In this document: in pieces, positions 1-9,139 of the stretch | Layout of the letters: each line of letters begins with the position of its first letter | How positions within the stretch are numbered: the stretch's first letter is position 1 | Assembly (NCBI RefSeq): GCF_048569485.1 | Contig: NC_134364.1 | Coordinates: forward strand, 134,868,636-134,932,635 | Reading direction: 5' to 3' | Origin: Anomaloglossus baeobatrachus | Taxonomy: Eukaryota > Chordata > Amphibia > Anura > Aromobatidae | DNA length: 64,000 nt | Translations under genes and position numbers: made by a program | Notes under the pieces: generated by a model | Databases searched by the model: none | The model's input: the letters and a program-made list of their open reading frames with translations, nothing else | What the model was told of the DNA's origin: nothing

Positions 1-480
1 TTGATACCAGCTAAGATAAAGCCTCACGGCTGAAGGCTGGTATTCTCAGGATGGGGAGCCCCACGTTATGGGGAACCCCCAGCCTAAACATATCAGCCAG
101 CAGTCGCCCGGAATTGCCACATCATTGGATGCGACAGTCCCGGGACTCTACCTGGCTCATCCCGATTGCCGTGATGCGGTGGCAATCGGGGTAATAAGGA
201 GTTAATGGCAGCCCATAGCTGCCACTAAGTCCTAGGTTAATCATGGCAGACGTCTATGAGACACCCCCATGATTAACCTGTAAGTGAAAGTAAATATACA
301 GATACACCCGAAAAAATCCTTCATTTGGAATAAAAGACAAAAAAAACCCACCCTCTTTCATCACTTTATTAATTCCCAAATACCCCTCCAGGTCCGGCTG
401 CATTTTTTCATTGGCAGGGATAGAAACTGAGGCTTCCTTTGCTATCCTGCAACCTACAGCACCTGTGCATTCTACCCTCC
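1..480. repeat. Unclassified dispersed repeat at left edge
   Basis: This stretch has no coding potential. It has the look of a dispersed repeat I associate with frog genomes: GC-rich text around a shared 'gcaatcggg' block, then an AT-rich tail near 280-350 with runs of A. I cannot name the family or see both ends. The left end is cut by the window, and the right side runs into the hAT region without a clear target duplication. Confidence 0.35.
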
Positions 481-2146
481 TGCCCATTTTTGCTACGCTA
501 CGCTATTTTTATAGCAAACAGTTCCGACACTTAGTTTCATCCAAAAAGTGTCTGCTATACTAACTTAGTTTCCCACTGGTGCCAAGCAAGGTCCACCACC
601 TCTGCATTCTACCCTCCTGCCCATTTTTGCTACGCTATTTTTATAGCAAACAGTGCTGCCAGTTTTAGGGCCATAGTTGCATTGTCAGGGATAGTCAGTG
701 TTGGTTCTTCAGCTGTCAATAAAGCTAGACCACCTCTGCATTGTAAACCACCTCTCCATTTTTGCTACGACATTTTAAGTGTCCAATCTGGTCATAAACA
801 AAATGAGTGGCAAAAGGACAGATGCTGGTGGAAAGGTGAACAGGCGTGTTGGAAAGGGAAAAAAAGTTTGTGTCCGTGGGGGAGGTGGTAAAGCTACAGT
901 AACATCTGCTGAAGAAAGGCCATCTTCAAGCAAAAGTAAGATGTCTACTACTTTCCGTGGACAATCCAATGTGCTCCCTTTTTTACGGAACAGAACTACT
1001 GTAACAAAGGTAGATGATGCACAAAAAAAAACATGCTTGATTGGATCTCAAGTGCTCCAACAAGTGGCCTCTCCTCCACCTCAACTTCAACATCCAAAAA
1101 ACAACAGTCCTCTGAGTTATCACCCCAATCGCACTTGCTTTCTCCCAGCTCTCAAGTCTCCACCCGCCCTGCAGAGTATGGTGTAACAGAGATGGGTGAG
1201 TCTGCAGAGCTGTTCAGTCACACTATAGCCTGGGAATCAGAGGTCTGCTCCAGCTACAGTGAGTACAGACCAGGAAATGGTCTGCAGTGATGCCCAGAAG
1301 CTTTGTGAGTCTGATTCAGGCCCTGATGACCAAGTTTCTGAGCATAATGTAGACCCTCATTCACAAACTGTAACACCTGTTGGTGGAGATAATGAGGAAC
1401 ATACTGATGACGATGAGACTCAGATACCTGATTGGAATGACAACTTAACTTTTCAGTCAGGGCAGGAAGAGGTTAGGTCTGAGGGCGAGGGGAGTGCAAA
1501 CACAACGGTTGATGATGAAGTTCTAGATCCCACTTACTGTCAACCCACAGTCAGGCACTCGAGAAAGTCAGCAGAGGCGGTGGAGGAGGATGAGACTGAT
1601 GACGAGGTTAGCTTGCGCCTTCTTGGACAAAGACGGAGTACTGGCAGCATGTCAACAACTGCATCCTCAGCCACAACTCTGCCTCTGAGCACAAGTCGGG
1701 GTGGCTCTGCAGGTTGCATGGGCTCTAATAGTTGCATTGCCTGGTCCTTTTTTGACATCGCAAAGGATCACCCAACTCATGTGATTTGTAGCCAATCTGT
1801 AAGTAGAGGCCAAAAACTCACTAGTTTGACTACTTCGTCCATGAAGCGTCACATGAATAACAAGCATAAGTCCCAGTGGGAAGCTCACTGTGCTACAATG
1901 CGGCCTAGCGGAGCGGGCCAACCACCGTCTGCCCCTTCAACTGCATCCGCGCGCTCTTCATCCTCTATGACTGTGGGGACAGCTGTCACACATGTTTTTC
2001 AACACAGACCTTCCACCTCTTTAACCACAACAGGCAGTTTGCTTGGCAGGTCATCATCAATTGTTTGGGGGGGGGGAAACAGGTGCTGTTGTACAGCTCT
2101 CTCAGACATTGAGAGCACCAACTTTGTATGAAGGCAATATCATGTC

Positions 2147-2521
2147 TCCATGAATACTAATTACTCAATACATTAAATATCTTTATTGATGGCAACGTTA
2201 AAAACAACAATGACACAATACAAATTAAAACCTATATAAAATTCATCAGTAGGCAGGAAAACAAGGCATACAATAAATTATTAAGGTATATGGGGACCAA
2301 AAATTAGTCCATACAATCACAGTCAATAATATTAGAATAATGATATGGTCCTTTATCTCATCATAGCAGTAAAATACTTATGCAACCACATCAATAAATT
2401 GCTTCCCTAAAAGCCCAATACCAGACCTGTAGCCATATTAAGCATGCACAAGTTTTCCTGCCTACCACTCCAACGCACGTTTCACACCGTCTCCGTTCAG
2501 CAGCCAGATCTCGGTCCCTCA
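2147..2521 (-). mobile_element. Short AT-rich retroposon-like insert inside the hAT
   Basis: The hAT frame runs cleanly to an ATG at about 2144-2146 and resumes at an ATG at 2522-2524. The roughly 375 bp between do not code and are far more AT-rich than their surroundings. Read on the minus strand the insert starts GC-rich, has a GAAACGTGCGTT motif, and ends in AT-rich text with AATAAAG. That layout resembles the 3' tail of a retroposon. The possible target duplication is only 3 bp (ATG), which is weak. Family unknown. Confidence 0.5.
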
Positions 2522-4768
2522 GATGTGGACAATTAAAAGGCCATTTCCGCCGAGCCATGCCAAAGCTAAGAGGTTAACTTTCACCCTCTGCAAGCTGTTG
2601 GCTACAGAAATGCTTCCTTTCTGCCTGGTGGACACAGAGGATTTTCGAGACCTTATGTCCGTCGCAGTGTCCCAGTACCAGATGCCTAGTCGCCACTACT
2701 TCTCCAAAAAAAGTGTGCCTGCACTACACCAGCATGTCGCACACAACATCACCGCTTCCTTGAGAAACTCTGTGTGTGACAGGGTGCATTTCACCACCGA
2801 TACTTGGACCAGTAAGCATGGACAGGGGCGTTACATGTCGCTGACTGGGCACTGGGTAACTATGGTGCGAGATGGAGAAGGGTCTGCTGTACAAGTCTTG
2901 CCGTCCCCACGACTTGTGCGTCAATCCTCTGTATGTGGAAGTTCCTCCACTGCTTCTGCCTCCTCAACCTCGTCTGGGTCCTCCACCTCCGCCCCAAGCC
3001 TGACTGGTCAGGCCACCCGCGTTTTAACTGCGCACAAGGAATCCCGCACACCTCCTTACTATGCTGGCAGCAGAGCTCAACGGCATCAGGCGGTCTTTAC
3101 CTTGAAATGTTTGGGAAATAAGAGTCACACAGCTGAGGAGTTGTGGTCAGCTCTTACGAGCGAGTTTAGTAAATGGTTGTCTCCACTCAACCTGCAGCCA
3201 GGGAAGGCCATGTGCAACAATTATTTATTATTCATAAGTCTGGTGCCTGTTTGTGCCATGTGTGTGCTCAGCAAACCTGGGTGCGGCCCTACGCCGGGGC
3301 AACGTGACACGTGCCTTGTATGGCTCACGTGTTGAACCTTGTTGTCCAGAAATGTTTAACCCACTATCCCGGCCTAGATGGGCTTCTGCATTGGGCACGG
3401 TCACTTTCTGCTCACTTCCGCTGTTCACACCCCGCAGCTGACCGACTTGTATCGCTACAGAAGTCTTTCGACCTGCCGGTTCATCGCCTGAAATGCGATG
3501 TGCCGACACGCTGGAATTCGACTTTCCACATGTTGCAGCAACTGTGGCAGCACCGCCGAGCCCTGGTGCAATATGTTATGACGTATAGCCTGGGCCAACA
3601 AGATGCAGATGTGGGGCAGATCACCCTGATGGAGTGGTCTCAGATCAAGGACCTATGCACCCTTCTGCAGTTTCGACATGGCGACGAATATGTTTATCAC
3701 TGACAATGCCATTATCAGCATGACAATTCCAGTCATTTACATGCTGGAGCACACGCTAAACACTATTTGGAGTCAGGGGGTGGGACAAGAGGAAGGGGAG
3801 GAAGTACAGGAGGATTCATATGTGCAAGGAATACCAACATCTACAAGGTCCAGACGTTCAGCATCCCCAAGGCGGCAGGCATGGGATGGTGGGGGAGGAT
3901 TAGTAAGGGCGCATGGTATCAGCAAAACTGTTGAGAAAGGTGCAGGAGACCAGGAAGAAAGGGAGGACGAACTGACGATGGGCATGGAAGACTCAGCAGA
4001 TGAGGGAGACCTTGGTCAAATTTCAGTTGAAAGAGGTTGGGGGGAAATGTCAGAGGAAGGAAGCACGGTTATCACCTTGCCGCCACAAACACAGCAAGGA
4101 CTTGGTCCGCATGGCTGCGCAAGACACATGAGCGCCTTCTTGCTGCACTACCTCCAACATGACCCTCGTATTGTCCAAAATAGAAGTAATGATGACTACT
4201 TGATTGCCACACTATTAGATCCCCGGTACAAGTCCAAATTTGGTGAAATAATTCCAGCCATAGAAAGGGACGCGCGTATGCAGGAGTATCAGCAGAAGCT
4301 GTTACTCGAGCTTAGCTCGGCTTTTCCACCAAACAACCGTGCAGGTGCAGGGAGTGAATCTCCCAGTTGTAACTTGCCAAGCATGGGACTGTCGAGTCAT
4401 CATCAGTCAAACCGTACCAGTAGCACCGTATCTGGTGGTTACAGCAATTTTATGGAATCTTTTCATAATTTTTTTTAGACCCTCCTTTGCAAGGCCACCA
4501 GAGACAACAAGTCTGACACATAGTCAACGGCTGGAGAGGATGATACAGGAGTATCTCCAAATGAACATCGATGCCATGACTTTGCAAATGGAGCCTTGCT
4601 CATTTTGGGCTTCAAATCTTGAAAAATGGCCAGAGCTCTCCACTTACGCCTTGGAGATCTTGTCGTGTCCAGCTGCCAGCATTGTCTCTGAACGTGTCTT
4701 CAGTGCTGCTGGGTGTGTGCTGACAGATAAGCGCACGCGTCTGTCCAGTGACAATGTGGACAGACTAA

Positions 4769-5139
4769 GGCTATGTGCGCACGTGTGCGTAATTCATGCA
4801 GTTACGCTGCGCTTTGTAGCGCAGCGTAACTTCATGCGTCCTGCGTCCCCTGCACAGTCTATGGAGATTGTGCAGGGGCCGTGCACACGTGGCGTTTTAG
4901 AGTGCAGCGCTTCGGCTACTGCCCGGAGCACGCGTTCTTAGAAGTGACATGTCACTTCTTCCGTGCGCTTTGCCGGCAGCTCCTGCTCGGTCTATGGCAG
5001 GAGCTGCAGGCAGAGCGCATGGAATTGGCTTTTTTTTTTTTCACTACGGACATTTCTGCAGCGATTTAAAGCGCACATGTGCTCTTCAGATCGCTGCAGA
5101 AATTTCTGCAGTGACTGTACGCAACGTGCGCACATAGCC
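4769..5139. mobile_element. Harbinger-type MITE inserted in the hAT 3' coding end
   Basis: The terminal inverted repeats are GGCTATGTGCGCACGT and its complement ACGTGCGCACATAGCC (one mismatch allowed). The element is flanked on both sides by TAA (4766-4768 and 5140-5142), the 3-bp TWA duplication typical of PIF/Harbinger elements. Removing it restores a hATC-like reading across the junction, so it landed in the older hAT. It is 371 bp with no coding capacity. Internal GC-rich palindromes are present, and a poly-T run lies near 5031-5041. Confidence 0.8.
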
Positions 5140-5640
5140 TAACTTTCATCAAAATGAACAAGTCATGGATCCACAAGGACTTTACTATGCCTGTGTCATC
5201 CTGGGGAGAGTAAAGGCTGGCGTATTTTTGAATGTGCTTCATGCAAATCAACACATCCAGTTTGCAACTGGGGGACAAGTGATGCCACTGAATGGGTGGG
5301 TGTGTGTGGCTCAATTTTTGGAAAAAAGGGAGAGTCTGGTTGGAGTCAGCTTGCGGTGTTTTACATGATTTTAGAAGGGCGTGCCATGCCTATATCTGTG
5401 TCTCCCCCTCTTTTTCCTCGTCCAGCTCTTTTGTTTTCGCATGAGTATATGTCCTTGTCACTTTCCCATGTGTTTGTGGTGTCTTGGGAGTTGTTTGTAA
5501 CCTTTTGGACACCTTTCAAGGTGTTTTCTATGTGTTTTTATGTGTTTGTGTTTGCCTGCCATTGTTTTCAATGGGGTCCGAGTGGTTCGTCGAACGGGGC
5601 CTCCGTTCGACGAACCGAACTCGAACGCCAGGGGGGTGGC

Positions 5641-6210
5641 TCATCTTTACCCACGACGCTTGCATACTGCTCCAGCGGCGTCTGAGAGCTAGTACTCAAT
5701 GCAGCATCGTTTCGTGAACAGGGCTGCAGGGGGAACTCCAGGACATTTCTCACAGTCAGTGATGTCAACACATTACCAATCGCGAGAACTTCAGGGCCTC
5801 ACAAGCGGTAATAGCGTGACGTCACCGACCGGCAGTGACCCTGCGAGAACTCAGACCCAAGGTCCCACAGGGTCACTGCTGTATGAGAAATGCTGTTGGG
5901 GGGGACACATACATCAGAAATAAAGCTGTAATATCTATCTATTATCTATCCATTATCTATCAATCTAAGAAGAAGGAAATGACAACACGCATTTTTATTT
6001 TTTTTTCAACGTGCTTTATTGCATAAAAACACAGGTGCCAACTAGCGGAAAAAGTGTGGCAATACCGCATGCAGTTTTCGGGTGCGGTTTGCTGCGTTTT
6101 TTTGCTGCAGGTGCGGTAATCTTTCAGAGGGTGTGGAATTTTCTTAAGAAAATTCAATTTTCTAGTGCGCACAGGGCCTAACACAGAGAACAGTCCAACA
6201 CTATATATAT
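5641..6210. other. Repeat-derived spacer with TATC microsatellite and MITE end
   Basis: I see no gene. An imperfect TATC/ATCT microsatellite lies at about 5932-5970. The text from about 6000 ends in TAGTGCGCACAGGGCC followed by TAA (6179-6181), which looks like the right end of a Harbinger-type MITE whose left end I could not place. A short TA run (ATATATATAT) is at about 6200-6210. Confidence 0.45.
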
Positions 6211-7276
6211 ATGTGACGCCCCTGGACTATCAGGTGGTCACAGGGTACTGCACAAGCAGCCCTTCCGTGCGGTATTCCACCTCCCTCTTGGTTCTGGGTC
6301 CTATCTAATAGTGCTGCCTCCAACAGCAAATCAAATCCTAGATACACCCTGCACCACACCCACCAGTGGGCGGCTTGAGTGGAATAGAGTCACCCACCTG
6401 GGGGATCAGGGAGGGGAGGAGTGTAGTCAGTTAGTTGAAGGAGAGTGGTTGGGAAGTAGCCCTCGAGCTGTAAGGAGCTCAGAGATGGTCAGGAGTGGTG
6501 GCTCCTGAAGTAACTGCCTAGGTTGCAGACGGTGGTCTGAGCCTAGAGGAGTCGGACCCCCGGTCTCACGGGATTGTGGCAAGGTGCCTGGACCTGTCGA
6601 GGACAGCTGGCAGCCTAGCACTGTCATCGGTCCAGGACGAAGGTACGACGGGATACACGGACCCTAGGTTGGGTAGTAGTTTCAGGCAAACCTACAATTC
6701 ACCCGAGGAGAACGGAGCCTTTATGATCTGTTCCCACCTGCTCCAGAATCTGGGTACTAGCGTAACAAGGGGGATAGGACTTTCTAATCCAAAAACGTCC
6801 AGAAAATCTCAAACGTGAGCCCTGAGAGCAAGCTCCCACACTTAGCCACAGTAGGGAGGCTGGTCACAGATCACCAGGCAACACTATAGGGGACGGGACC
6901 CGGACGAGCTCCCCTCAGCGGCGCCCAGAAAGTTGGTTTACCCGGTTGTCAGTGTCTGCTTATGAACTGAGTATGAGAGTGACCCCTGCACCCCACGGCA
7001 TCCCCCTACCTGTGGAGGGCTACAACACCTTGCTGCCCCACTTCATCACCCCGGGTACTCCCAACGGCAGTGGCGGTACTCCCAAATTACCGTACACCAC
7101 GGGTGTCGAAACGAAGTATATATAAACGCCCCTGCAAATACCCCCTTTCATTTGAGTGGCCGCACAACCCCGGGTCCGGAGACCCTCGAGCCACAGCGAA
7201 CCCGGATCCGAGCAGCCCGGCTGCTTCCACGGGGGCAACAAATGTACCTTTGTGGGAGTGTAAAAAAAAAAAAAAA
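6211..7276. repeat. Dispersed repeat, possibly a lone LTR-like block
   Basis: The block starts with TGTGACGCCCCTGGACTATC and stays moderately GC-rich without a convincing reading frame. TGTGAC starts and length near 1 kb suit an LTR. It ends at an A run (7262-7276), which would instead fit a retroposed tail. No second copy lies in the window, so a solo LTR or an unrelated interspersed repeat are both possible. It contains a TATATATAAA box near 7118. Confidence 0.35.
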
Positions 7277-7449
7277 GGATCCACCTTAAAATTGGACAAA
7301 GAACACGGATGTGAAAGTCGTGTACGGGAGGTGTTGGGGGGGGACACTTCTGATTAGAAAATCCGCAGATATACCGTGTGTATTGCCCCAACAGTGCCTG
7401 TGTGGAGACCTCAGACTACACATCATGGCGCCGCTCACATGAAGCTCGG
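7277..7449. other. Spacer, nothing recognised
   Basis: About 170 bp of mixed composition between the A run and the G-rich array. No conserved coding sequence, splice-site pair or repeat family was recognised. Confidence 0.5.
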
Positions 7450-8867
7450 CACAAAGTGAGCAGGGCGGGCACGGAGCGAGCAGGGGGGGCACAGAGCAAG
7501 CAGCGGGGGGCACGGGGCGGGCAGGGAGGCACGGAGCGAGCAGGGGGACACAGAGCGAGCAGGGGGACACGGAGCGAGCAGGGGGACACGGAGCGAGCAG
7601 GGGGACACGGAGCGAGCAGGGGGACACGGAGCGAGCAGGGGGGGCACGGAGCGAGCAGGGGGGGCACGGAGCGAGCAGGGGGGGCACGGAGCGGGCAGGG
7701 CGGCATGGAGCGAGCAGGGAGGCACGGAGCGAGCAGGAGGGGCACGGAGCGGGCAGGGCGGCATGGAGCGAGCAGGGGGACACGGAGCGAGCGGGGGGGG
7801 GGCACGGAGCGAGCGGGGGGGGGGCACGGAGCGAGCAGGGTAGGGGGGCACGAGGCACGGAGCGAGCAGGGGGGCACGGAGCGAGCAGGGTAGGGGGGCA
7901 CGGGGCGGGCAGGGTAGGGGGGCACGGGGCGGGCAGGGAGGCACGGAGCGAGCAGGGCAGGGGGGGCACGGCGCGAGCAGGGGGGACACGGAGCGAGCGG
8001 GGGGGGCACGGAGCGAGCGGGGAGGGGCACGGAGCGAGCGGGGAGGGGCACGGAGCGAGCGGGGGGGGCACGGAGCGAGCGGGGGGGCACGGAGCGAGCG
8101 GGGGGGGCACGGAGCGAGCGGGGGGGGCACGGAGCGAACAGGGGGGGGGCACGGAGCAAGCAGGGGGGGGGCACGGAGCAAGCAGGGGGGGGGCACGGAG
8201 CAAGCAGGGGGGGGGCACGGAGCAAGCAGGGGGGGGGCACGGAGCAAGCAGGGGGGCACGGAGCAAGCAGGGGGGTCACGGAGCAAGGAGGGGGGTCACG
8301 GAGCGAGCAAGGGGGCACGGAGCGAGCAGGGTAGGGGGGCACGGGGCGGGGAGGGCAGGGAGGCACGGAGCGAGCAGGGCAGGGGGGGCACGGAGCGAGC
8401 AGGGCAGGCACGGAGCGAGCAGGGCAGGGGGGGCACGGAGCGAGCAGGGCAGGGAGGGGCACGGAGCAAGCAGGGCAGGGGGGGCACGGAGCGAACAGGG
8501 CAGGGGGGGCACGGAGCGAGCAGGGCAGGGGGGGCACGGAGCGAGCAGGGCAGGGGGGGCACGGAGCGAGCAGGGGGGGGCACGGAGCGAGCAGGGCAGG
8601 GGGGGCACGGAGCGAGCAGGGGGGGGCACGGAGCGAACAAGGGGGGGCACGGAGCGAGCAGGGGGGGGCACGGAGCGAACAAGGGGGGGCACGGAGCGAG
8701 CAGGGGGGGGCACGGAGCGAACAAGGGGGGGCACGGAGCGAGCAGGGGGGCACGGAGCGAGCAGAGCAGGGAGGCACGGAGCGAGCAGGGGGACACGGAA
8801 CGAGCAGGGGGGGCACGGGGCGGGCACGGAGCGAGCAGGGGGACACGGGGCGGGCAGGAGGGCACAG
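7450..8867 (+). repeat. G-rich minisatellite upstream of VPS39
   Basis: A tandem array of a unit of about 17-25 bp built around GCACGGAGCGAGCAGG followed by a G run of 3-9. Variants include gcgggcagg, gcaagcagg and gaacaagg. Unit length changes mainly through the G run, so the array is irregular. The + strand is strongly G-rich, with successive runs of three or more Gs about 10-20 nt apart, and the array contains many CpGs. It ends roughly 200 bp before the VPS39 start codon. Long Cys/Pro/Ala-rich open frames on the opposite strand are artefacts of the repeat. Confidence 0.95.
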
Positions 8868-9066
8868 TCCCGGAGCCCGTGGCGCGGCCTCCCTGCACCC
8901 AGGCTCCAGCTCCTGGGCGTGGCCTAATACCCGGAAGCGGCGGTGGCTCCGGAGCAGTGGCCTTCTCTCCGCTTTGTGGACGGTTTCCTGCTCTTGGTGT
9001 GCGCTGTTGCCGGGGCGCCCGTCCAGGAGAGGCCGCAGCCTGGCCGTGTATTAGGCCGCTGCAGTC
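8868..9066 (+). promoter_or_regulatory. VPS39: VPS39 proximal promoter and 5'UTR
   Basis: This is the only non-repetitive, GC-rich stretch directly upstream of the VPS39 start. It has a GC-box/KLF-like GGGCGTGGCC at 8915-8924 and an ETS-type CCGGAAGCGG at 8931-8940, both common in TATA-less housekeeping promoters. No TATA box is seen within it. The transcription start cannot be placed from sequence alone and probably lies after the ETS site. The start codon has a purine (G) at -3. The promoter is squeezed between the upstream G-rich array and the array that begins at the exon-1 donor. Confidence 0.6.
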
Positions 9067-9139
9067 ATGCATGACGCCTTTGAACAGGTGTTGATCCTGG
9101 AGAAACTGCCGCTGCAGATAGAGTGTGTGGCAGCCTGGG
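9067..9139 (+). CDS. VPS39: VPS39 coding exon 1 (residues 1-24)
   Basis: The coding part of exon 1 is 73 bp, from ATG to TGG G, and ends in phase 1. It encodes [17 protein letters not shown] and then IECVAAW, the strongly conserved VPS39 N-terminus. The donor is TGGG|GTGAGT. The next base of the transcript comes from exon 2 (G|AG gives Glu). Choosing 9140 as the first intron base is the only placement that keeps phase. The donor is immediately followed by an array that repeats the same donor sequence. Confidence 0.95.

Larger units (their letters stand above)
803..5200 (+). pseudogene. hAT transposase pseudogene (BED finger + RNase H-like + hATC)
   Basis: The probable start is the ATG at 803. 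The order is an acidic, Ser-rich N-terminus, a BED-type zinc finger (about 1717-1872), an RNase H-like core and a C-terminal hATC dimerisation region. The core includes FTTDTWTS near 2790, which carries the first catalytic Asp, and TRWNSTF near 3505. The hATC region contains LLDPRYKSKF near 4208 and SERVFSAAG near 4690. In the finger the second Cys of the CxxC pair reads as Ser, while the HxxxxH pair is kept. The reading frame changes several times, at about 1030, 1270, 2060 (a G run), 3200-3330, 3690 and 4470, and the two inserts break it again. It cannot make active transposase. The family is clear from the hATC motifs; the exact clade is not. Confidence 0.8.
480..5640 (+). mobile_element. 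Broken hAT (Ac-like) DNA transposon with two nested inserts
   Basis: Transposase-like frames run left to right from about 803 to 5200, followed by a 3' non-coding tail. The 5' side (480-760) holds three imperfect copies of a block containing 'ccatttttgctacg'. The 3' side carries an inverted repeat, GGTTCGTCGAACGG (5584-5597) against CCGTTCGACGAACC (5603-5616), of a kind common near the ends of frog hAT elements. I could not find a convincing pair of terminal inverted repeats or the 8-bp target duplication expected for hAT, so both ends are approximate. Two younger insertions, near 2147-2521 and 4769-5139, interrupt it. It is upstream of VPS39 and unrelated to it. Confidence 0.7.

Noticed and set aside
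6211-7276. Complete LTR retroelement
   Set aside because: Only one LTR-like block is seen, with no partner LTR, target duplication or coding region; kept only as a low-confidence repeat.
7286-8846. Long Cys/Pro/Ala/Arg-rich open frames on the minus strand (up to 476 residues)
   Set aside because: They exactly track the G-rich minisatellite, occur in several frames at once and show no domain; absence of stops follows from the unit sequence.
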